Shown here piece after piece: positions 15,946 through 28,140 of a DNA stretch of 64,000 bases (positions within the stretch are counted from its first letter, which is position 1; the number at the start of each line of letters is the position of its first letter). The translations under genes were made by a program, and so were the position numbers. The notes below the pieces were generated by a model. The model ran no database searches, was not told the DNA's origin, and saw only the letters and a list, made by a program, of their open reading frames with translations. This DNA is from Macrocystis pyrifera. Lineage: Eukaryota; Sar; Phaeophyceae; Laminariales; Laminariaceae. The DNA lies in the NCBI GenBank assembly GCA_031763025.1, contig JASSKH010000003.1, positions 10,178,734 to 10,242,733 of the forward strand, written 5' to 3'.

Positions 15946-18900
15946 GGTATTATAGAAAGTAAATCCCGATAAGCACCCTGCTATCTGTCAAAGGAGCGCT
16001 GAACTTCGATAATTTTCCAAGAGGGTCGTCGACCCCAGCGAGTTTTTGTTTTATTATAGTCGTCACTTCCACAGTGGCAGAGAAGCAAACCCTTGACGAG
16101 CGTGATAACTATTTGTAAAGGAGTCCCTGACTTCACCATTCTCTGACAGGACCATCCATTGCGGAGGAACCTAGAAAATACGAAAAAAACCTCGATCATA
16201 ACGTCGAGTAAGATTCTGCTGTACGCTGTCAAGGACAACTTCGCCACAACCCACAGCACCGCTGGGGTTGAGGAGCTCTGTCTAGTGTAGTCCATTTCGT
16301 GGATCATAAGCCTCAGTGACTCTGAGCAACAGCGGCATAGAAGTTAACTCCCGATAAGCGTTCTGCTATCTGATAAAGGAGCGCTGAACTTCGACAAATT
16401 TCCAAGAGGACCGTCGGCCCCAGAGAGATTATTTGAAAGTCGTTACTACAGCGGCATAGAAGTTAACTCCCGATAAGCTTTCTGCTATCTGTGAAAGGAG
16501 CGCTGAACTTCGATAAAATTCCAAGAGGACCATCGGCCCCAGAGAATTGTTTTTTATATAGTCGTCACTTCCACAGTGGCGCAGAAGCAAACTCCTGACA
16601 AGCGTGATAGCTGTCTGCCAAAGGAGTCCCTGACTTCACCATTTTCTGACAGGACCATCCATTGCGGAGGAGCCTAGAAAATAAAAAAAAACCTCGATCA
16701 ACACGTCGAGTAAGATTCTGCTGTACGCTGTCAAGGACAACTTCGCCACAACCCACAGCACCGCTGGGGTTAAGGAGCTCTGTCTAGTATAGTCCATTTC
16801 GTGGATCATAAGCCTCAGTGACTCTGAGCAACAGCGGCAAAGAAGTTAACTCCCGATAAGCGTTCTGCTATCTGATAAAGGAGCGCTGAACTTCGACAAA
16901 TTTCCAAGAGGACCGTCGGCCCCAGAGAGATTATATGAAAGTCATTACTACGGCGGCATAGAAGTTAACTCCCGATAAGCTTTCTGCTATCTGTGAAAGG
17001 AGCGCTGAACTTCGATAAAATTCCAAGAGGACCATCGGCCCCAGAGAATTGTTTTTTATATAGTGGTCACTTCCACAGTGGCGCAGAAGCAAACTCCTGA
17101 CAAGCGTGATAGCTGTCTGCCAAAGGAGTCCCTGACTTCACCATTTTCTGACAGGACCATCCATTGCGGAGGAACCTAGAAAATACAAAACAAAACCTCG
17201 ATCATAACGTCGAGTAAGATTCTGCTGTACGCTGTCAAGGACGACTTCGCCACAACCCACAGCACCGCTGGGGTTAAGGAGCTCTGTCTAGTGTAGTCCA
17301 TTTCGTGGATCATAAGCCTCAGTGACTCTGAGCAACAGCGGCATAGAAGTTAACTCCCGATAAGCGTTCTGCTATCTGATAAAAGAGCGCTGAACTTCGA
17401 CAAATTTCCAAGAGGACCGTCGGCCCCAGAGAGATTATTTGAAAGTCGTTACTACAGCGGCATAGAAGTTAACTCCCGATAAGCTTTCTGCTATCTGTGA
17501 AAGGAGCGCTGAACTTCGATAAAATTCCAAGAGGACCATCGGCCCCAGAGAATTGTTTTTTATATAGTCGTCACTTCCACAGTGGCGCAGAAGCAAACTC
17601 CTGACAAGCGTGATAGCTGTCTGCCAAAGGAGTCCCTGACTTCACCATTTTCTGACAGGACCATCCATTGCGGAGGAGCCTAGAAAATACAAAACAAAAC
17701 CTCGATCAACACGTCGAGTAAGATTCTGCTGTACGCTGTCAAGGACAACTTCGCCACAACCCACAGCACCGCTGGGGTTAAGGAGCTCTGTCTAGTGTAG
17801 TCCATTTCGTGGATCATAAGCCTCAGTGACTCTGAGCAACAGCGGCATAGAAGTTAACTCCCGATAAGCGTTCTGCTATCTGATAAAGGAGCGCTGAACT
17901 TCGACAAATTTCCAAGAGGACCGTCGGCCCCAGAGAGATTATTTGAAAGTCGTTACTACGGCGGCATAGAAGTTAACTCCCGATAAGCTTTCTGCTATCT
18001 GTGAAAGGAGCGCTGAACTTCGATAAAATTCCAAGAGGACCATCGGCCCCAGAGAATTGTTTTTTATATAGTCGTCACTTCCACAGTGGCGCAGAAGCAA
18101 ACTCCTGACAAGCGTGATAGCTGTCTGCCAAAGGAGTCCCTGACTTCACCATTTTCTGACAGGACCATCCATTGCGGAGGAACCCAGAAAATTCAAAAGA
18201 AAACCTCGATCAACACGTCGAGTAAGATTCTGCTGTACGCTGTCAAGGACAACTTCGCCACAACCCACAGCACCGCTGGGGTTAAGGAGCTCTGTCTAGT
18301 GTAGTCCATTTCGTGGATCATAAGCCTCAGTGACTCTGAGCGACAGCGGCATAGAAGTCAACTCCCGTTAAGCGTTCTGCTATCTGATAAAGGAGCGCTG
18401 AACTTCGACAAATTTCCAAGAGGACCGTCGGCCCCAGAGAGATTATTTGAAAGTCGTTACTACGGCGGCATAGAAGTTAACTCCCGATAAGCTTTCTGCT
18501 ATCTGTGAAACGAGCGCTGAACTTCGATAAAATTCCAAGAGGACCATCGGCCCCAGAGAATTGTTTTTTATATAGTCGTCACTTCCACAGTGGCGCAGAA
18601 GCAAACTCCTGACAAGCGTGATAGCTGTCTGCCAAAGGAGTCCCTGACTTCACCATTTTCTGACAGGACCATCCATTGCGGAGGAGCCTAGAAAATAAAA
18701 AAAACCTCGATCAACACGTCGAGTAAGATTCTGCTGTACGCTGTCAAGGACAACTTCGCCACAACCCACAGCACCGCTGGGGTTAAGGAGCTCTGTCTAG
18801 TATAGTCCATTTCGTGGATCATAAGCCTCAGTGACTCTGAGCAACAGCGGCATAGAACTTAACTCCCGATAAGCGTTCTGCTATCTGATAAAGGAGCGCT

Positions 18901-20840
18901 GAACTTCGACAAATTTCCAAGAGGACCGTCGGCCCCAGAGAGATTATATGAAAGTCGTTACTACGGCGGCATAGAAGTTAACTCCCGATAAGCTTTCTGC
19001 TATCTGTGAAAGGAGCGCTGAACTTCGATAAAATTCCAAGAGGACCATCGGCCCCAGAGAATTGTTTTTTATATAGTCGTCACTTCCACAGTGGCGCAGA
19101 AGCAAACTCCTGACAAGCGTGATAGCTGTCTGCCAAAGGAGTCCCTGACTTCACCATTTTCTGACAGGACCATCCATTGCGGAGGAACCCAGAAAATTCA
19201 AAAGAAAACTCGATCAACACATCGAGTAAGATTCTGCTGTACGCTGTCAAGGACAACTTCGCCACAACCCACAGCACCACTGGGGTTAAGGAGCTCTGAC
19301 TAGTGTAGTCCATTTCGTGGATCATAAGCCTCAGTGACTCTGAGCAACAGCGGCATAGAAGTCAACTCCCGATAAGCGTTCTGCTATCTGATAAAGGAGC
19401 GCTGAACTTCGACAAATTTCCAAGAGGACCGTCGGCCCCAGGGAGATTATTTGAAAGTCGTCACTACGGCGGCATAGAAGTTAACTCCCGATAAGCTTTC
19501 TGCTATCTGTGAAAGGAGCGCTGAACTTCGATAAAATTCCAAGAGGACCATCGGCCCCAGAGAATTGTTTTTTATATAGTCGTCACTTCCACAGTGGCGC
19601 AGAAGCAAACTCCTGACAAGCGTGATAGCTGTCTGCCAAAGGAGTCCCTGACTTCACCATTTTCTGACAGGACCATCCATTGCGGAGGAGCCCAGAAAAT
19701 ACAAAAAACCTCGATCAACACGTCGAGTAAGATTCTGCTGTACGCTGTCAAGGACAACTTCGCCACAACCCACAGCACCGCTGGGGTTAAGGAGCTCTGT
19801 CTAGTATAGTCCATTTCGTGGATCATAAGCCTCAGTGATTCTGAGCAACAGCGGCAAAGAAGTCAACTCGCGATAAGCGTTCTGCTATCTGATAAAGGAG
19901 AGCTGAACTTCGACAAATTTCCAAGAGGACCGTCGGCCCCAGAGAGATTATATGAAAGTCGTTACTACGGCGGCATAGAAGTTAACTCCCGATAAGCTTT
20001 CTGCTATCTGTGAAAGGAGCGCTGAACTTCGATAAAATTCCAAGAGGACCATCGGCCCCAGAGAATTGTTTTTTATATAGTCGTCACTTCCACAGTGGCG
20101 CAGAAGCAAACTCCTGACAAGCGTGATAGCTGTCTGCCAAAGGAGTCCCTGACTTCACCATTTTCTGACAGGACCATCCATTGCGGAGGAACCTAGAAAA
20201 TTCAAAAGAAAACTCGATCAACACGTCGAGTAAGATTCTGCTGTACGCTGTCAAGGACAACTTCGCCACAACCCACAGCACCGCTGGGGTTAAGGAGCTC
20301 TGTCTAGTATAGTCCATTTCGTGGATCATAAGCCTCAGCGACTCTGAGCAACAGCGGCATAGAAGTCAACTCCCGATAAGCGTTCTGCTATCTGATAAAG
20401 GAGCGCTGAACTTCGACAAATTTCCAAGAGGACCGTCGGCCCCAGAGAGATTATATGAAAGTCGTTACTACGGCGGCATAGAAGTTAACTCCCGATAAGC
20501 TTTCTGCTATCTGTGAAAGGAGCGCTGAACTTCGATAAAATTCCAAGAGGACCATCGGCCCCAGAGAATTGTTTTTTATATAGTCGTCACTTCCACAGTG
20601 GCGCAGAAGCAAACTCCTGACAAGCGTGATAGCTGTCTGCCAAAGGAGTCCCTGACTTCACCATTTTCTGACAGGACCATCCATTGCGGAGGAACCTAGA
20701 AAATACAAAACAAAACCTCGATCAACACGTCGAGTAAGATTCTGCTGTACGCTGTCAAGGACAACTTCGCCACAACCCACAGCACCGCTGGGGTTAACGA
20801 GCTCTGTCTAGTGTAGTCCATTTCGTGGATCATAAGCCTC
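15927..20840. repeat. 4,914-bp internal duplication that begins with the array edge
   Basis: The edge-specific variant (AGTCACCCTGAGCAACAGCG, then TATTATAGAAAGTAAATCCC and the short 389-bp unit) occurs at 15927 and again at 20841. GTTGAGGAGCTCTG follows at both places (16267 and 21183) and nowhere else that I saw in copy 1. The similarity of variants continues for about 1 kb after 20841, then fades. Confidence 0.85.
16693..16828. other. Four-stem-loop element within a typical satellite unit
   Basis: In one representative unit the segment unique to sub-repeat C can fold as four hairpins: SL1 CTCGA/TCGAG with an 8-base loop (16693-16710); SL2 AACCC+CAGC against GCTG+GGGTT with an ACC loop and one bulged A (16750-16771); SL3 TCCA-TTTCG-TGGA (16793-16805); SL4 CTCAG-TGACT-CTGAG (16814-16828). 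The same element is in every unit. Strand and transcription are unknown. The fold is read by eye, without energy calculation. Confidence 0.6.
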
Positions 20841-23800
20841 AGTCACCCTGAGCAACAGCGGTATTATAGAAAGTAAATCCCGATAAGCACCCTGCTATCT
20901 GTCAAAGGAGCGCTGAACTTCGATAATTTTCCAAGAGGGTCGTCGACCCCAGCGAGTTTTTGTTTTATTATAGTCGTCACAACAACAGTGGCAGTGAAGC
21001 AAACCCTTGACGAGCGTGATAACTATCTGTAAAGGAGTCCCTGACTTCACCATTCTCTGACAGGACCATCCATTGCGGAGGAACCTAGAAAATACGAAAA
21101 AAAACCTCGATCATAACGTCGAGTAAGATTCTGCTGTACGCTGTCAAGGACAACTTCGCCACAACCCACAGCACCGCTGGGGTTGAGGAGCTCTGTCTAG
21201 TGTAGTCCATTTCGTGGATCATAAGCCTCAGTGACTCTGAGCAACAGCGGCATAGAAGTTAACTCCCGATAAGCGTTCTGCTATCTGATAAAGGAGCGCT
21301 GAACTTCGACAAATTTCCAAGAGGACCGTCGGCCCCAGAGAGATTATTTGAAAGTCGTTACTACAGCGGCATAGAAGTTAACTCCCGATAAGCTTTCTGC
21401 TATCTGTGAAAGGAGCGCTGAACTTCGATAAAATTCCAAGAGGACCATCGGCCCCAGAGAATTGTTTTTTTATATAGTCGTCACTTCCACAGTGGCGCAG
21501 AAGCAAACTCCTGACAAGCGTGATAGCTGTCTGCCAAAGGAGTCCCTGACTTCACCATTTTCTGACAGGACCATCCATTGCGGAGGAGCCTAGAAAATAA
21601 AAAAAACCTCGATCAACACGTCGAGTAAGATTCTGCTGTACGCTGTCAAGGACAACTTCGCCACAACCCACAGCACCGCTGGGGTTAAGGAGCTCTGTCT
21701 AGTATAGTCCATTTCGTGGATCATAAGCCTCAGTGACTCTGAGCAACAGCGGCAAAGAAGTTAACTCCCGATAAGCGTTCTGCTATCTGATAAAGGAGCG
21801 CTGAACTTCGACAAATTTCCAAGAGGACCGTCGGCCCCAGAGAGATTATTTGAAAGTCGTTACTACGGCGGCATAGAAGTTAACTCCCGATAAGCTTTCT
21901 GCTATCTGTGAAAGGAGCGCTGAACTTCGATAAAATTCCAAGAGGACCATCGGTCCCAGAGAATTGTTTTTTATATAGTCGTCACTTCCACAGTGGCGCA
22001 GAAGCAAACTCCTGACAAGCGTGATAGCTGTCTGCCAAAGGAGTCCCTGACTTCACCATTTTCTGACAGGACCATCCATTGCGGAGGAGCCTAGAAAATA
22101 CAAAACAAAACCTCGATCAACACGTCGAGTAAGATTCTGCTGTACGCTGTCAAGGACAACTTCGCCACAACCCACAGCACCGCTGGGGTTAAGGAGCTCT
22201 GTCTAGTGTAGTCCATTTCGTGGATCATAAGCCTCAGTGACTCTGAGCAACAGCGGCATAGAAGTTAACTCCCGATAAGCGTTCTGCTATCTGATAAAGG
22301 AGCGCTGAACTTCGACAAATTTCCAAGAGGACCGTCGGCCCCAGAGAGATTATATGAAAGTCGTTACTACAGCGGCATAGAAGTTAACTCCCGATAAGCT
22401 TTCTGCTATCTGTGAAAGGAGCGCTGAACTTCGATAAAATTCCAAGAGGACCATCGGCCCCAGAGAATTGTTTTTTTTATATAGTCGTCACTTCCACAGT
22501 GGCGCAGAAGCAAACTCCTGACAAGCGTGATAGCTGTCTGCCAAAGGAGTCCCTGACTTCACCATTTTCTGACAGGACCATCCATTGCGGAGGAGCCTAG
22601 AAAATAATCAAAAAATCACCTCGATCAACACGTCGAGTAAGATTCTGCTGTACGCTGTCAAGGACAACTTCGCCACAACCCACAGCACCGCTGGGGTTAA
22701 GGAGCTCTGTCTAGTATAGTCCATTTCGTGGATCATAAGCCTCAGTGACTCTGAGCAACAGCGGCAAAGAAGTCAACTCCCGATAAGCGTTCTGCTATCT
22801 GATAAAGGAGCGCTGAACTTCGACAAATTTCCAAGAGGACCGTCGGCCCCAGAGAGAGAGATTATATGAAAGTCGTTACTACGGCGGCATAGAAGTTAAC
22901 TCCCGATAAGCTTTCTGCTATCTGTGAAAGGAGCGCTGAACTTCGATAAAATTCCAAGAGGACCATCGGTCCCAGAGAATTGTTTTTTATATAGTGGTCA
23001 CTTCCACAGTGGCGCAGAAGCAAACTCCTGACAAGCGTGATAGCTGTCTGCCAAAGGAGTCCCTGACTTCACCATTTTCTGACAGGACCATCCATTGCGG
23101 AGGAGCCTAGAAAATACAAAACAAAACCTCGATCAACACGTCGAGTAAGATTCTGCTGTACGCTGTCAAGGACAACTTCGCCACAACCCACAGCACCGCT
23201 GGGGTTAAGGAGCTCTGTCTAGTGTAGTCCATTTCGTGGATCATAAGCCTCAGTGACTCTGAGCAACAGCGGCATAGAAGTTAACTCCCGATAAGCGTTC
23301 TGCTATCTGATAAAGGAGCGCTGAACTTCGACAAATTTCCAAGAGGACCGTCGGCCCCAGAGAGATTATTTGAAAGTCGTTACTACAGCGGCATAGAAGT
23401 TAACTCCCGATAAGCTTTCTGCTATCTGTGAAAGGAGCGCTGAACTTCGATAAAATTCCAAGAGGACCATCGGCCCCAGAGAATTGTTTTTTTTATATAG
23501 TCGTCACTTCCACAGTGGCGCAGAAGCAAACTCCTGACAAGCGTGATAGCTGTCTGCCAAAGGAGTCCCTGACTTCACCATTTTCTGACAGGACCATCCA
23601 TTGCGGAGGAGCCTAGAAAATACAAAACAAAACCTCGATCAACACGTCGAGTAAGATTCTGCTGTACGCTGTCAAGGACAACTTCGCCACAACCCACAGC
23701 ACCGCTGGGGTTAAGGAGCTCTGTCTAGTGTAGTCCATTTCGTGGATCATAAGCCTCAGTGACTCTGAGCAACAGCGGCATAGAAGACAACTCCCGATAA

Positions 23801-24117
23801 GCGTTCTGCTATCTGATAAAGGAGCGCTGAACTTCGACAAATTTCCAAGAGGACCGTCGGCCCCAGAGAGATTATATGAAAGTCGTTACTGCGGCGGCAT
23901 AGAAGTTAACTCCCGATAAGCTTTCTGCTATCTGTGAAAGGAGCGCTGAACTTCGATAAAATTCCAAGAGGACCATCGGTCCCAGAGAATTGTTTTTTAT
24001 ATAGTCGTCACTTCCACAGTGGCGCAGAAGCAAACTCCTGACAAGCGTGATAGCTGTCTGCCAAAGGAGTCCCTGACTTCACCATTTTCTGACAGGACCA
24101 TCCATTGCGGAGGAACC

Positions 24118-27100
24118 TAGAAATTACAAAACAAAACCTTGATCATAACGTCGAGTAAGATTCTGCTGTACGCTGTCAAGGACAACTTCGCCACAACCCA
24201 CAGCACCGCTGGGGTTAAGGAGCTCTGTCTAGTGTAGTCCATTTCGTGGATCATAAGCCTCAGTGACTCTGAGCAACAGCGGCATAGAAGTTAACTCCCG
24301 ATAAGCGTTCTGCTATCTGATAAAGGAGCGCTGAACTTCGACAAATTTCCAAGAGGACCGTCGGCCCCAGAGAGATTATTTGAAAGTCGTTACTACAGCG
24401 GCATAGAAGTTAACTCCCGATAAGCTTTCTGCTATCTGTGAAAGGAGCGCTGAACTTCGATAAAATTCCAAGAGGACCATCGGCCCCAGAGAATTGTTTT
24501 TTATATAGTCGTCACTTCCACAGTGGCGCAGAAGCAAACTCCTGACAAGCGTGATAGCTGTCTGCCAAAGGAGTCCCTGACTTCACCATTTTCTGACAGG
24601 ACCATCCATTGCGGAGGAGCCTAGAAAAAAAAAAAAACCTCGATCAACACGTCGAGTAAGATTCTGCTGTACGCTGTCAAGGACAACTTCGCCACAACCC
24701 ACAGCACCGCTGGGGTTAAGGAGCTCTGTCTAGTATAGTCCATTTCGTGGATCATAAGCCTCAGTGACTCTGAGCAACAGCGGCAAAGAAGTTAACTCCC
24801 GATAAGCGTTCTGCTATCTGATAAAGGAGCGCTGAACTTCGACAAATTTCCAAGAGGACCGTCGGCCCCAGAGAGATTATATGAAAGTCGTTACTACGCG
24901 GCATAGAAGTTAACTCCCGATAAGCTTTCTGCTATCTGTGAAAGGAGCGCTGAACTTCGATAAAATTCCAAGAGGACCATCGGCCCCAGAGAATTGTTTT
25001 TTATATAGTCGTCACTTCCACAGTGGCGCAGAAGCAAACTCCTGACAAGCGTGATAGCTGTCTGCCAAAGGAGTCCCTGACTTCACCATTTTCTGACAGG
25101 ACCATCCATTGCGGAGGAGCCTAGAAAATAAAAAAAACCTCGATCAACACGTCGAGTAAGATTCTGCTGTACGCTGTCAAGGACAACTTCGCCACAACCC
25201 ACAGCACCGCTGGGGTTAAGGAGCTCTGTCTAGTATAGTCCATTTCGTGGATCATAAGCCTCAGTGACTCTGAGCAACAGCGGCAAAGAAGTTAACTCCC
25301 GATAAGCGTTCTGCTATCTGATAAAGGAGCGCTGAACTTCGACAAATTTCCAAGAGGACCGTCGGCCCCAGAGAGATTATATGAAAGTCGTTACTACGGC
25401 GGCATAGAAGTTAACTCCCGATAAGCTTTCTGCTATCTGTGAAAGGAGCGCTGAACTTCGATAAAATTCCAAGAGGACCATCGGTCCCAGAGAATTGTTT
25501 TTTATATAGTCGTCACTTCCACAGTGGCGCAGAAGCAAACTCCTGACAAGCGTGATAGCTGTCTGCCAAAGGAGTCCCTGACTTCACCATTTTCTGACAG
25601 GACCATCCATTGCGGAGGAACCTAGAAAATACAAAACAAAACCTCGATCAACACGTCGAGTAAGATTCTGCTGTACGCTGTCAAGGACAACTTCGCCACA
25701 ACCCACAGCACCGCTGGGGTTAAGGAGCTCTGTCTAGTGTAGTCCATTTCGTGGATCATAAGCCTCAGTGACTCTGAGCAACAGCGGCATAGAAGTTAAC
25801 TCCCGATAAGCGTTCTGCTATCTGATAAAGGAGAGCTGAACTTCGACAAATTTCCAAGAGGACCGTCGGCCCCAGAGAGATTATTTGAAAGTCGTTACTA
25901 CAGCGGCATAGAAGTTAACTCCCGATAAGCTTTCTGCTATCTGTGAAAGGAGCGCTGAACTTCGATAAAATTCCAAGAGGACCATCGGCCCCAGAGAAAT
26001 TGTTTTTTATATAGTCGTCACTTCCACAGTGGCGCAGAAGCAAACTCCTGACAAGCGTGATAGCTGTCTGCCAAAGGAGTCCCTGACTTCACCATTTTCT
26101 GACAGGACCATCCATTGCGGAGGAGCCTAGAAAATACAAAACAAAACCTCGATCAACACGTCGAGTAAGATTCTGCTGTACGCTGTCAAGGACAACTTCG
26201 CCACAACCCACAGCACCGCTGGGGTTAAGGAGCTCTGTCTAGTGTAGTCCATTTCGTGGATCATAAGCCTCAGTGACTCTGAGCAACAGCGGCATAGAAG
26301 ACAACTCCCGATAAGCGTTCTGCTATCTGATAAAGGAGCGCTGAACTTCGACAAATTTCCAAGAGGACCGTCGGCCCCAGAGAGATTATATGAAAGTCGT
26401 TACTACGCCGGCATAGAAGTTAACTCCCGATAAGCTTTCTGCTATCTGTGAAAGGAGCGCTGAACTTCGATAAAATTCCAAGAGGACCATCGGCCCCAGA
26501 GAATTGTTTTTTTATATAGTCGTCACTTCCACAGTGGCGCAGAAGCAAACTCCTGACAAGCGTGATAGCTGTCTGCCAAAGGAGTCCCTGACTTCACCAT
26601 TTTCTGACAGGACCATCCATTGCGGAGGAGCCTAGAAAATAAAAAAAAACCTCGATCAACACGTCGAGTAAGATTCTGCTGTACGCTGTCAAGGACAACT
26701 TCGCCACAACCCACAGCACCGCTGGGGTTAAGGAGCTCTGTCTAGTATAGTCCATTTCGTGGATCATAAGCCTCAGTGACTCTGAGCAACAGCGGCAAAG
26801 AAGTTAACTCCCGATAAGCGTTCTGCTATCTGATAAAGGAGCGCTGAACTTCGACAAATTTCCAAGAGGACCGTCGGCCCCAGAGAGATTATATGAAAGT
26901 CGTTACTACGGCGGCATAGAAGTTAACTCCCGATAAGCTTTCTGCTATCTGTGAAAGGAGCGCTGAACTTCGATAAAATTCCAAGAGGACCATCGGTCCC
27001 AGAGAATTGTTTTTTATATAGTCGTCACTTCCACAGTGGCGCAGAAGCAAACTCCTGACAAGCGTGATAGCTGTCTGCCAAAGGAGTCCCTGACTTCACC

Positions 27101-28140
27101 ATTTTCTGACAGGACCATCCATTGCGGAGGAACCTAGAAAATACAAAACAAAACCTCGATCAACACGTCGAGTAAGATTCTGCTGTACGCTGTCAAGGAC
27201 AACTTCGCCACAACCCACAGCACCGCTGGGGTTAAGGAGCTCTGTCTAGTGTAGTCCATTTCGTGGATCATAAGCCTCAGTGACTCTGAGCAACAGCGGC
27301 ATAGAAGTTAACTCCCGATAAGCGTTCTGCTATCTGATAAAGGAGCGCTGAACTTCGACAAATTTCCAAGAGGACCGTCGGCCCAGAGAGATTATTTGAA
27401 AGTCGTTACTACAGCGGCATAGAAGTTAACTCCCGATAAGCTTTCTGCTATCTGTGAAAGGAGCGCTGAACTTCGATAAAATTCCAAGAGGACCATCGGC
27501 CCCAGAGAATTGTTTTTTTATATAGTCGTCACTTCCACAGTGGCGCAGAAGCAAACTCCTGACAAGCGTGATAGCTGTCTGCCAAAGGAGTCCCTGACTT
27601 CACCATTTTCTGACAGGACCATCCATTGCGGAGGAGCCTAGAAAATACAAAAAAAACCTCGATCAACACGTCGAGTAAGATTCTGCTGTACGCTGTCAAG
27701 GACAACTTCGCCACAACCCACAGCACCGCTGGGGTTAAGGAGCTCTGTCTAGTGTAGTCCATTTCGTGGATCATAAGCCTCAGTGACTCTGAGCAACAGC
27801 GGCATAGAAGACAACTCCCGATAAGCGTTCTGCTATCTGATAAAGGAGCGCTGAACTTCGACAAATTTCCAAGAGGACCGTCGGCCCCAGAGAGATTATA
27901 TGAAAGTCGTTACTGCGGCGGCATAGAAGTTAACTCCCGATAAGCTTTCTGCTATCTGTGAAAGGAGCGCTGAACTTCGATAAAATTCCAAGAGGACCAT
28001 CGGTCCCAGAGAATTGTTTTTATATAGTCGTCACTTCCACAGTGGCGCAGAAGCAAACTCCTGACAAGCGTGATAGCTGTCTGCCAAAGGAGTCCCTGAC
28101 TTCACCATTTTCTGACAGGACCATCCATTGCGGAGGAACC
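24118..28140. repeat. 4.03-kb octamer higher-order repeat, copy 1
   Basis: Eight satellite units form one higher-order unit. Markers: TAGAAATTAC followed by CCTTGATCATAACG at 24118, 28141 and 32171; CATAGAAGACAACTCC near 23779, 26291, 27807, 30325 and 31836 with alternating spacing of about 2,514 and 1,514; TACGCCGGC near 26405 and 30434; TACTGCGGCGG near 23888, 27912 and 31941. The first two units of this copy differ from the later copies in their A-rich linkers. Confidence 0.9.
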
